In this document: piece by piece, positions 57,901 to 62,159 of the stretch
Position numbering within the stretch: position 1 is the stretch's first letter
How the letters are laid out: every line of letters begins with the position of its first letter
DNA from: Acanthosepion pharaonis
Lineage: Eukaryota; Mollusca; Cephalopoda; Sepiida; Sepiidae
DNA: 64,000 bases
Direction of reading: 5' to 3'
NCBI GenBank assembly: GCA_903632075.3
Contig: CAHIKZ030003486.1
Location: 62,076 to 126,075 of the forward strand
Made by a program: the position numbers and the translations under genes
The notes under the pieces: generated by a model
What the model was told of the DNA's origin: nothing
Seen by the model: the letters and a program-made list of their open reading frames with translations, nothing else
Databases searched by the model: none

Positions 57901-59304
57901 CAAAAAACAACTTTTGTTATTTCGTTTTCTGCCTTCATGGTGTTCACATCTAGCCAGCATGCAGATTGAATCAAAAAGAGATCTAATTGCGACAGAGTCT
58001 AACACTTTCAAGGCAAATTCAAACATAGGCTAAATTTTATGGCAGATAAAGACAATTATTCCTAAAAACCTGTGGCGGACATGAGACAGAACCTGGGACA
58101 AGCACAACTGGTCGCGACTTGCCTTGTCCCCGCCAAAAAAGAGCCCGTATTTGCTTAGCATGTAAAGCTACTGCAGTTGAAATGAGGGAAAAAAAGCACT
58201 TACCGCTCTGACGTAATCCATCCTCGGCCAGATAATGTAAAAAAGAATGAGGGGGGACTGGCATCGCATTTTTATCCAATAACGATGCAATGCATTATGG
58301 GACATGGACACAATGCATTATGGGACATGGACGCAATGAATTATGGGATCACAGGAAGACGCAAGGGATTATGGGTACATGAACAACTATAAAAACAACT
58401 ACTTTTTTCCAAGTCGGCGAGTTCTTCGAGGGACGTTCACGGTTGACGGCTAGAACGGGCAGTTAGTGTGATTTGGAGACAGAACTCAGGAAGGAACGAC
58501 TCAAGTTTGAAATACCAGTTGGGAGAGCTTGAATTTACTCGCTGGTTACTGTTTTCTTCATTCGCCTCAAAACCCTATTCATAGTGTAGGTCAAAATAAA
58601 TGAACAAAGGAATTAATATGTTAATATTATATATATGTTGCATGTTAACTTTACATCAGTTTATCACCATTTGTTGTGGCCACTACCTCTGGTTCAGCTA
58701 AAATCAATAGCAACCAAAAATTTTCACAAGTAAATGACAGACAAACATTTTTGTTATAAATTAAAAACAATAGAGAGACTTTTGAAAATGGGACTGATTG
58801 TCTAAGGGAGGTAATCCCAGTTTTGTAATTATTTATGCTTATTTTATTTTATTAATTTTATTGTTGTATTGGTTCCTACAAGTGAAAAATCTTGAAAATT
58901 CATTTCATCAGTGAGGTATATCTTTGGATATAAGGATTATGATTTTCTTTTTGAATGGCTCTGCTAAAATTATTCCTCTTTTAAATGAACTACCTCTAGA
59001 AAGTTAATTTTAAATAACTAAAATTTGATAAAGCAAAGAAAAATGGATTAACTAAAAATAATTAAAAATTTTTAAATTAACTATCTCTTTGCAGAGAGCT
59101 TTTCTTTCAGAACGAGAAGAAACACTAGAATTACACAAGAAAAAATGGGAGGAGAAATTGGATTATCGCCGTATGAAAGAGCAAGAGTATCTTGAGGCTC
59201 GTCAAAAACGGGTGAATGATTTTGAGGAACAAATACATCAAGTACGGCTACAGGATGCTGAAGAATATCAACAGGTTAAAATTAAGCTGGAGACTGAAGT
59301 GCAG
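23403..59304 (+). CDS. DRC1: Dynein regulatory complex subunit 1, N-terminal exons (partial)
   Basis: DRC1 (CCDC164) is a coiled-coil backbone subunit of the nexin-dynein regulatory complex, which links outer doublets and controls dynein in motile cilia. Seven exons (23,403-23,509; 37,397-37,600; 38,883-38,934; 43,884-43,940; 49,989-50,063; 56,663-56,800; 59,095-59,304) join in frame to 281 codons; human DRC1 has 740, so the remainder lies to the right. Matches to animal DRC1 include SEERIAARRLRVAKAEER, LVTNIRVAGDARE, INKKWDIALQKDIPQ, DDRYVKDLKKQADDI and RMEEQ. The product is mostly charged helix, as expected for the long coiled coil. All introns are GT-AG and exon phases agree. Intron 1 is 13.9 kb and full of LINEs. 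Start codon: first ATG after the X-box, with no upstream ATG nearby in frame. Confidence 0.95.
24471..24557. repeat. 25-bp tandem repeat, about 3.4 copies
   Basis: Unit ATTCCCATATCA(W)(R)TGGGTATGCTA. Each unit contains a near-palindrome CCCATATCATATGGG. It lies in DRC1 intron 1. Confidence 0.85.
24655..25355 (-). mobile_element. Internally deleted copy of the Tx1/L1-like LINE
   Basis: On the minus strand 25,265-25,165 matches the RT segment at 30,640-30,715 (LYVL..LEPF..K.NPVL.GI). It then jumps straight to the 3' UTR: 25,150-24,655 follows 32,400-32,905 block by block (TGCTTGGGATGAATGA, TTTATTTGGTTTCTTGTAAA, CAGACAAT). It ends at CTTGTGTCACATTTAATAAA. About 1.7 kb of ORF2 is missing between the two parts. 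Confidence 0.75.
25500..26564 (+). promoter_or_regulatory. LINE 5' UTR with internal repeats
   Basis: T-rich leader upstream of ORF1. A TATAAAAGCGG motif is at about 25,529. Three degenerate subrepeats starting GTCGGCCATTTT and running to TAGCTTCG/TAGCTTTG lie near 26,157, 26,226 and 26,284. LINE promoters are internal to the 5' UTR, so these may be regulatory units. The left border is approximate. Confidence 0.5.
26565..27533 (+). pseudogene. LINE ORF1, N-terminal part (RRM-like + CCHC)
   Basis: I choose ATG 26,565 (context AAAAAAATGG) over the upstream in-frame one at 26,505. The product is a lysine-rich N-terminus, then a region with LTVYEVPPQGIGEHLAAFF and SQYGEI that looks like an RNA-recognition fold, and a perfect zinc knuckle CWRCGVTGHLSSSC (CX2CX4HX4C). 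ORF1 proteins of L1-type elements bind the element RNA. The frame is lost shortly after the knuckle (stop at 27,531), while frame 2 continues the sequence, which indicates an indel near 27,490. Confidence 0.75.
27534..28674 (+). pseudogene. LINE ORF1, C-terminal part with an unassigned domain
   Basis: After shifts from frame 2 to frame 1, a Ser/Pro/Lys-rich linker (27,793-28,200) leads into a globular block at 28,200-28,674 containing RVLTVVRTGSGAKPIWAMIE, LCAGRVPVLVHPSLYRALKL and DGTIKTEMGHGSMGEAVGI. The diverged copy at 36,882-36,550 keeps the same block (for example LYRALKLTFPW, DGTIKTEMG, GSMG), so it was under selection as protein. I do not recognise it in known L1 ORF1 proteins. It ends in TAA 12 nt before the ORF2 ATG and in the same frame. 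Confidence 0.65.
28687..32140 (+). pseudogene. LINE ORF2: endonuclease, reverse transcriptase, CCHC tail
   Basis: Pieces in order: 28,687-29,130 AP endonuclease start (LATLNVRGL, CCVQETRF, GVYAPN). A one-base loss near 29,096 breaks the conserved GDWN site. 29,140-29,548 holds the endonuclease end (YLDRVLVRR, YTDHRL). 29,648-30,271 and 30,252-30,572 hold the first half of RT (KSPGLDGLPYE, NLDQSKAFDRVDH). 30,563-30,976 carries RQGCPLSPLLYVL and catalytic YADD at 30,746-30,757. 30,880-31,542 and 31,679-32,140 hold the thumb and a zinc-binding end (CRRCTGEVETIGHAFFQC). At least five frame changes. In life ORF2 nicks DNA and copies the RNA at the nick. Confidence 0.85.
32141..32905 (+). other. 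LINE 3' UTR
   Basis: Follows the ORF2 stop and ends CCTTGTGCCACATTTGTACC..AATAAATAAATA. The minus-strand copy at 24,655-25,150 shares it throughout, which fixes the family 3' end. Confidence 0.75.
32906..33075. other. GC-rich unique segment after the LINE
   Basis: Unlike the intron around it: CCTACGGGCGGGAGTAACCC, ACGGGTTCAAATGG (B-box-like) and a second CCTTGTGCCACAT followed by a G9 run. The repeated CCTTGTGCCACAT matches the LINE 3' terminal motif at 32,870. It might be part of the element, a target sequence carried along, or a fragment of another repeat. Confidence 0.4.
33575..35300. repeat. Complex foldback repeat family E, copy 1
   Basis: Shares about 1 kb in the same order with 46,728-47,690. 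It contains a long hairpin centred near 34,725: GCGAATACACCT at 34,648 pairs with AGGTGTATTCGC ending at 34,803, and the arms extend outward through AAACAAGGAAAA/TTTTCCTTGTTT. Two further degraded arm copies follow (GTATTCACGAGATAA, GCATTCCCTAGATAA). No ORF. Looks like a MITE with stacked arms. Confidence 0.65.
33681..33920. mobile_element. Foldback-family (FB) insertion with 11-bp target duplication
   Basis: Contains GACTATCGTCCTCATTTTTG, CACAACGTTTCGGCCGTTGT and CCGGCCTTCTTCAGGTG, the same blocks as at 7,094 and 48,430. TAATTTCTTCT flanks it on both sides (33,670-33,680 and 33,921-33,931). The related sequence at 46,830-46,860 has one TTTCTTCT and no insert, so this is a filled/empty site pair. 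Confidence 0.7.
35562..37280 (-). mobile_element. Diverged internal fragment of the Tx1/L1-like LINE
   Basis: On the minus strand: ORF1 linker (37,270-36,995, Ser/Lys-rich), the ORF1 C-terminal domain (36,882-36,550), the endonuclease start (36,481-36,191, LGVNICCMQETRFSTHD) and its end (36,075-35,869, FDLVDKYRNEYHRDIVWTW). After a ~200 bp deletion it resumes in the segment matching 29,720-29,865. Stops and shifts throughout. It is older than the plus-strand copy and truncated at both ends. Confidence 0.8.
37397..37600 (+). CDS. DRC1: DRC1 exon 2
   Basis: 204 nt, acceptor TTTGTAACAG, donor GTAAAA. Encodes an acidic stretch, then RQRLKKLESDGTQLVTNIRV. Two bases carry over into exon 3. Confidence 0.93.
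37601..38469. other. DRC1 intron 2, first part; no feature recognised
   Basis: AT-rich. A short tandem of TGTATT(T/G)CTGGTA units lies near 38,340-38,440. The open frame at 37,851-38,111 has no recognisable domain. Confidence 0.4.
38470..38765. other. GC-balanced unclassified segment in DRC1 intron 2
   Basis: About 300 bp with much more even base composition than its surroundings (for example CCCCAGCCAACAGGGCAAG, CCACTCTGCAGAAGTGCCG). It has stops in all plus-strand frames over its length and no matching copy in this window. Probably part of a repeat not otherwise represented here. Confidence 0.35.
38883..38934 (+). CDS. DRC1: DRC1 exon 3
   Basis: 52 nt, acceptor TTTTATCAG, donor GTAAGG. 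Encodes KEKMEQEAKTSAERLEE, helical. Confidence 0.88.
39065..39180 (+). repeat. tRNA-derived SINE, family A (copy 3)
   Basis: A-box-like ATAATGGTTATCAG, B-box-like GAGTTCAAATC, then TTCACTTTACACTGATACCC, the family order. Confidence 0.55.
39420..40190 (-). pseudogene. hAT transposase C-terminal relic
   Basis: On the minus strand 39,975-39,583 encodes KLILLVPAINSESKRFFQCL, the hAT dimerisation (C-terminal) motif normally read as LP.TNA.SER.FS.L. 39,619-39,407 continues with MHVHKDTDSIDVIEAANSF, typical of the same domain end. The last acidic catalytic residue of hAT elements lies in the SER/SES motif (here Glu kept as SESKRFF). Frames are broken and no TIR was found. Confidence 0.75.
40275..41100 (+). 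repeat. Unclassified AT-rich repeat family D, copy 3
   Basis: Uninterrupted version of the 7 kb copy (TTCCAAAAATAAAATGTACT then TCTGAAACTTTATTTGAAGA, with no insert between). It starts directly beyond the hAT relic, so it may be non-coding sequence of that element. Confidence 0.55.
41101..42077. other. DRC1 intron 3, unclassified
   Basis: From about 41,480 the base composition becomes more even and reads like repeat sequence (for example TCAAAACTGGGATTGGTCCT), but I cannot assign a class and saw no second copy. Confidence 0.35.
42078..42879. other. LTR-like segment with CCAAT boxes
   Basis: Begins TGTGACGAATGCAAGCC and could end ..CGAATGTGTCA (TG..CA). It contains GATTGG and CCAATCAGC promoter-type boxes and a (CAG) run, and is GC-richer than the intron. 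No target duplication was found, so a solo LTR is only a suggestion. The 119-codon minus-strand frame inside (42,515-42,156) has no domain. Confidence 0.3.
42880..43883. other. DRC1 intron 3, right part; no feature recognised
   Basis: AT-rich sequence up to the exon 4 acceptor. The open frame at 43,216-43,431 looks like chance. Confidence 0.4.
43884..43940 (+). CDS. DRC1: DRC1 exon 4
   Basis: 57 nt, phase 0 on both sides, acceptor TTTTTTACAG, donor GTAAGT. Encodes INKKWDIALQKDIPQSLHE, matching the conserved W in the family. Confidence 0.92.
44180..44715 (-). mobile_element. LINE relic, post-RT region
   Basis: The minus strand near 44,710-44,640 encodes FIYLGNILSRLNTLEDEVSN, the usual block following the RT palm in RTE/CR1-like LINEs. 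Further on come VEIYRSCVLTILLYG and, with stops, the DTLKSS end. It is heavily decayed and truncated on both sides. Confidence 0.7.
45080..45330 (+). repeat. tRNA-derived SINE, family B (copy 3)
   Basis: A box GGCCAAATCAGTTAAGCATG, B box GGTTTGAATCC, then TGCATATTTTCTGAC and a tail with GGAGCATTTACACAAC. Head and tail agree with the palindromic pair at 281-682. Confidence 0.65.
45390..45431. repeat. (TG)n(TA)n microsatellite
   Basis: Short TG run, then about 32 bp of pure TA. Confidence 0.9.
46085..46290 (-). repeat. tRNA-derived SINE, family B (copy 4)
   Basis: Minus strand: GTGGCTAAGTTGGTTAGAGC (A box), GCAGGTTCATATCCTGC (B box in a T-stem), tail with AAATAGAGCACTTACTC. A second copy of the tail alone lies at 46,385-46,500. 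Confidence 0.65.
46728..47690. repeat. Complex foldback repeat family E, copy 2
   Basis: Same block order as 33,575-35,300 but without the FB insertion: CAAAGTGACCAATTTTTATC, then TTCTGCTACGCCAGTCAAC, AAACAAGGAAAATCAATGAG, and further arms with GTATTCACTAGATA and GCATACCCTAGATAA. The strict GCGAATACACC hairpin of copy 1 is eroded here. Confidence 0.65.
47695..48400 (+). pseudogene. Ty3/Gypsy pol relic (element D)
   Basis: Decayed coding in several frames. FSDWAA..LLKPDSSVHLCGDYKI (47,757-47,840) is the RT entry block. KLNKCKFMQ (48,095-48,125) follows the catalytic region, whose YxDD is gone. SINGIAEKVVQ (48,333-48,363) is the integrase NG(I/L)AER motif with its catalytic Glu, reached after an internal deletion. 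No LTRs seen. Confidence 0.65.
48425..48590. repeat. FB-family fragment
   Basis: CATTATTTTAACTTGAACTA, CACAATATTTTAGCTGCTGTGC and CTCTGGCCTT correspond to the blocks at 33,735-33,830, about 30% changed. A second piece with GTGAGTTCAATCCC on the minus strand lies at 48,890-49,075. Together they flank the SINE at 48,592. Confidence 0.55.
48592..48760 (+). repeat. Cephalopod-type SINE core
   Basis: GGTGTCAGGAAGAGCATCCA followed by GCCATGGAAACCATGTC resembles the conserved body of SINEs known from squid and octopus (GGAAGGGCATCCAGC..GTAGAAACC). It ends in A12. This is the main sequence hint to the host group; the resemblance is from memory. Confidence 0.55.
49076..49988. other. DRC1 intron 4, right end; unclassified
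   Basis: The open frame at 49,401-49,601 is the only sizeable one and shows no domain. The rest is AT-rich. Confidence 0.4.
49989..50063 (+). CDS. DRC1: DRC1 exon 5
   Basis: 75 nt, phase 0, acceptor TTTGTAACAG, donor GTAAGT. Encodes LLQQKLACDALRDEKNKLI. Confidence 0.92.
50661..50686. repeat. (TA)n microsatellite
   Basis: About 26 bp of pure TA. Confidence 0.9.
50717..51250 (-). pseudogene. hAT transposase relic (ZMYM-like branch)
   Basis: 51,250-50,996 (minus) encodes RFQQLHELEKYTFL, the cysteine/charged stretch before the catalytic end, finishing LELLQFIQKYNLGNLIQN. After a gap 50,926-50,717 gives LRNLAIQSIEQQLTDEMIFN and IEEFANKKA, the C-terminus of the dimerisation domain. The SER motif between them is deleted. 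It differs in sequence type from the 39.4 kb copy. Confidence 0.7.
51366..51810 (+). mobile_element. LINE relic, C-terminal region (CR1/Jockey-like)
   Basis: YKSTIHPCIEYCCHILSGTP is the hallmark downstream of RT in CR1/Jockey-group LINEs (K..IRP.LEY...W). It continues LETFNKIQRRACNVIG, then in another frame NCSTRLASWSHCFTVELARC and FFPVSCLPATYNLQKFK. Ends before the (TA)n tract. Confidence 0.7.
51943..51995. repeat. (TA)n microsatellite, insertion point of Gypsy B
   Basis: About 50 bp of TA running directly into the retroelement. TA repeats resume right after its far end (55,518-55,530), so the element appears to have landed in a TA array. Confidence 0.85.
52013..52620. repeat. Direct repeat with inverted protease insert in Gypsy B
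   Basis: CACTTGTAACGCGTCAGGAA and surrounding sequence occur at both ends in the same direction. 52,352-52,150 on the minus strand encodes GFDLLLGMDIIKELGGVRIT (protease end). A hairpin of about 40 bp per arm joins 52,110-52,150 with 52,155-52,205 (AACGCAGAGT..ACTCTGCGTT). Confidence 0.8.
52659..53478 (+). pseudogene. Gypsy B reverse transcriptase, inactivated
   Basis: 52,659-52,810 encodes the RT entry (ELQVWLDNGWLTPYPEEELG). At about 52,815-52,884 roughly 65 bp of LTR-derived sequence replaces the VRPVLDYR block, introducing a stop. 52,930-53,330 continues with NVSVIDLRKAYLQVRVHR and the catalytic box, which reads AYIGD instead of YIDD (53,176-53,190): the first Asp of the pair is Gly. After 53,320 the frame shifts. 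Any one of these would inactivate the enzyme. Confidence 0.85.
53633..54559 (+). pseudogene. Gypsy B RNase H-like end and integrase
   Basis: The RNase H part has NLSELDCYQGSL, YKWISDTLTGKAR and ADTLTRVPQKWLDAI. Integrase follows: zinc domain HCQSGHPGVKRT with GCKECQSID; first Asp in GMDITHYNGHHYLTLID; second in LLTDNDTAFRSG. A one-base loss near 54,522 turns the expected ..GIIER.. into GIIGDVAG and removes the catalytic Glu. Integrase would join the cDNA to host DNA. Confidence 0.85.
54771..55160 (+). pseudogene. Gypsy B pol C-terminal tail
   Basis: VGHVTGLSNSRSVLVDGIPR is the beta-barrel/chromodomain-like end following integrase. A Ser/Glu/Asp-rich tail follows with an internal duplication: DSVREVVRPEESSEEEASEH then DSAHEVVRSEETSE. 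Stop at 55,158, followed by the polypurine tract GGGGGGAG. Confidence 0.7.
55185..55517. repeat. Palindromic pseudo-LTR of Gypsy B
   Basis: TGTAGTGAACGAGATAATCA begins it and the exact inverse TGATTATCTCGTTCACTACA ends it. The first ~105 bp run forward as LTR. From about 55,300 the sequence is the reverse complement of 52,985-52,815 (internal RT) followed by the inverted LTR start. Only a ~35 bp spacer separates the two arms. Confidence 0.85.
55531..56159. other. DRC1 intron 5 between Gypsy B and mariner; no feature recognised
   Basis: AT-rich, without conserved coding or repeat structure that I can name. Confidence 0.4.
56160..56440 (-). pseudogene. mariner transposase C-terminal relic
   Basis: Minus strand from 56,440: NVVLFHENVRLHT (the second Asp region, here Glu in HEN), then ILELSWSVQPYPPYSPDFAL and TDYYLF, the third acidic residue of the DD34D triad, then EFYSKGIEELL. 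In-frame stops are present. No TIR seen. Confidence 0.75.
56663..56800 (+). CDS. DRC1: DRC1 exon 6
   Basis: 138 nt, phase 0, acceptor CCTTTTTTCAG, donor GTAAAA. Encodes the best conserved block, DDRYVKDLKKQADDIDLLVE. Confidence 0.95.
57100..57545. repeat. GT-rich minisatellite, two unit types
   Basis: Unit 1 (about 60 bp) is at 57,338 and 57,391: GTCGGAAGAAGTCTCGAATC variants with TAGGATGYGAGC. Unit 2 (about 55 bp) is at 57,450 and 57,500: TCAAARTTGAGAT with GAGGTGACATGGTGTC. The zone continues as degenerate GTC/GGT-rich sequence to about 57,720. Confidence 0.65.
58071..58680 (+). promoter_or_regulatory. Promoter-bearing repeat, possible solo LTR
   Basis: Begins TGTGGCGGACATGAGACAG and is GC-richer than the intron. 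It carries four tandem ~23-bp units (CAATGCATTATGGGACATGG, 58,288-58,380) followed within 10 bp by TATAAAAA (58,388), then a transcribed-looking leader. Repeat array plus TATA is how many retroviral-type LTRs are built, but no matching second LTR or target duplication is visible. Confidence 0.4.
59095..59304 (+). CDS. DRC1: DRC1 exon 7 (last one in the window)
   Basis: 210 nt, phase 0, acceptor TCTTTGCAG, donor GTAACA. Encodes EETLELHKKKWEEKLDYRR through QVKIKLETEVQ. I find no eighth exon in 59,305-64,000. Confidence 0.93.
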
Positions 59305-61189
59305 GTAACATTTTTATTTTTTTGTCAATTCTGTTCTGTACCCACTATCTTTCTTTCACATTAAATTAGAGATATCTTCTAACATTTACAGTTGTAGGGA
59401 GTAATCTGGTAAAGAACACAAGTCATTTAACTAGTCACACTAGGTTGGGCATTATATTTGTCTAAAAACCTAAAGTAAAGATTCATCCAATATCTGATAT
59501 TTTTAAATCCTCAAGATCTATATAGTGTAAAGGATTATTATGTAATCTTACTTATTGTCAATATTTTATACACAGTAAATCTCAAAAAATAGATTAGAAT
59601 TATGTTTTGGAAGTTTATGATGTATTTTACTTACAAAACTCAAATAACAAATTAGTATTAAATACTAAAAATGTAACTTAAAAATATTATTTAACAAAAT
59701 AAACTTTTTTAAAATGTGCTATAGTTGGAAAAAAGTTTTAATAATATAAAAGAAATATAAAACAAATTATCAAGAGTTAAATTGAAACTGATTAGGAAAA
59801 CAAGTTTAGATAACCAGAGTTTGATAACCAAAGATCTCACAAAATATTTATTTATTTATAATTGTATAATATCCAACCAAAAATGCACTTCAAAATTCTT
59901 CAAGCAAAATTTATACCTCTATCTTTACAATTTTCCTTACAGCAAAGAATAAGGTCCAAATGTGACTTTTCTTGCTAAGACTATTATTTCATTAACTTAG
60001 CACACATCCAAGTCTCCTCACTCATTGCCTTTATAAATAACTATTGAGTGAAAATGTAATCAAATAAATTATTTAAAATTATTCCAGCTAAGTAAGTTTT
60101 ATGTCAAAAGAAAAAAAAATGATGTACTAATTTTGTGTATATATCTTTCTTTAATGAGGTTTATTTTGATTTAACAAAACATGAAAACTTTTATAAATGT
60201 ATTATTGTATAATTCAGCAACTTTATTTCAAATAGATAAATGAGGTAGAAAAGTATTATTGGGAATCACAAAAAATAGGCTTATGTGTTTGGTAGAACTC
60301 AAATTTGTCCCACTTTTCTCACAACCACATATGACCATAGAGAAAATGAAATAAAATTGATAAATAAAATAATAATAATGAATAATAGAAAAAGAAATAC
60401 ATTTTCCCATGATGCTAAGGCTAAATGAACCTAAAATGATTACCCCACTTGGTTTAAAAAAATTTTGTCAAGTGACATTGTTGAAGCATATAAAAAAGGC
60501 AAATATTTCCTGCCTCATTTTCTTTCCCCCCTTTACTCCAAAATGTGAACTATGTGGTAGTTACATTCTCACTGGGGAATGTTAGTTTCCCCAGTTCACT
60601 GTCAACTGAACTCTCTTCCCACTTTCCAATGCATGACACTCACATGTTTATTTCAAAACCTCAACCTATGAAGTAAGTCAAGCTTTCTCTTTGGTTGTTC
60701 CAACTCAGCACTAGGATGACTTAAGTGTGACCAATACTTATACTGACTTACCCTAACATCTAGATCAAAAGAAAAAAAAAGAAAACAAATATCCCATAAC
60801 CATATTCAAATCTCCCAGTGATAAAGTAAGTATGAATACAATACCTACCCTAACTTCCGGACCAAAGGAAAATGTACATACCAAAGATACATTGAAATCT
60901 TTGTTCCACTACAATCACCATAAAAAGAATAAATGCCCATAGTAGAAATTCAAGTTTTTGTATGCTTCTTCTTTATTGCTACATACAAACATACACCTTC
61001 ACCTAAAATACACAACAACCTGTTAAATTCCACAAAGACAACAATAGAGACTTCCTCTTCTCATCCATTAGAAATCACCTTTCAAGCTCCAAATCCACTG
61101 AATGCATCAATCTAATAGAATAATTGTATTGATCTACAGAAGGACCCTAATATGGAAAACATTTCAGACCTCATCATGAGTAGAACAAG
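59305..61189. other. DRC1 intron 7, no exon recognised
   Basis: AT-rich to 60,480, then C-rich sequence that may belong to the LINE that follows. I looked for the next DRC1 exon and did not find one. Confidence 0.45.
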
Positions 61190-61990
61190 GAAGAAGTGAG
61201 AGTCTCAGTCTATTTAATCTCTTCCTAGACTATGCTCAGCACATTTACAAACACAGATGTGATGAGATGAGCACTGACCATTTAAACATTCCATACTGCA
61301 TCACAAATGAGTCTACCAATAGAAGACAATGATCCTGCTTTCCCTCGAGAGGCCAATGTACTGTGATCTTGAATTGGAATGAAAGCATCCACCCTGAATC
61401 CATTATAAAAATACAAGATGTGGAATTAGTAAATACTAAACACTTCAGATACTTTGGAATATAGATCAGCTATAACAAAATAAGTATAGGAGAAAAAGAA
61501 TTTGAAAATAAAATAGGCTGTGCCAGAGGTAATGTCACCCAAAACTGCTAATTGTTACAAAGCCAAAACATCAACCTGAAATCTCAAATCATTTCTTAAA
61601 TAGCCATGTCAGACATTTATATGGATGCAAACCTGTTCATATATATGGTACCAAACCTGTTAAAAATATCTAAATTGTCAGCTGTATATAAGCTTCCTAA
61701 GAGGGGTTTGTAAAAAATGCCAGATGGTCTTGGCAAGATCATTCTTCTTTGAACATTGTGAACTGGCATTACAGATTCATAAACAAAGAATTGTACCAAA
61801 TAACAGAAATCATGTCACTTGAAGACTACCAAGAGCAGCAACAACTAAAATGGATAGCACATGTAATGCAAAGAGAAATTGATGACATAATCAAGATGTT
61901 AACATTCCACACCATTTCAAATAGAAGGTTCAGAAGGAAACCCTTATCAATACTGGAAAGAGTGAAAAAGTTATTGAATCTGTTTTTCTA
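61190..61990 (+). mobile_element. LINE relic (RTE-like), RT to C-terminus
   Basis: Plus-strand blocks in changing frames: LFLDYAQHIYKHRCDEMSTD (RT after the LLFN motif), ESIHPESIIKIQDVELVNTK then HFRYFG (the F.YLG block), and 61,749-61,980 with QLKWIAHVMQRE then RRFRRKPLSILERVKK, the usual (L.W.GHV.R) ending. Dead copy without ends. Confidence 0.65.
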
Positions 61991-62159
61991 AAAAGTGTTT
62001 TAAGAGAAAATTGATATAAATTTCAACTGAAAACAGTACTGGCTGCTCGGTCAATGAATGCCAAAATGTTTTTCTTGTAGAAAAGGGCTGAAGTCATAAA
62101 GACTATAAATAGCTGCAGGCAGTTGAGTGCATACTACTTCCTGTGAGTCAATAACACTA

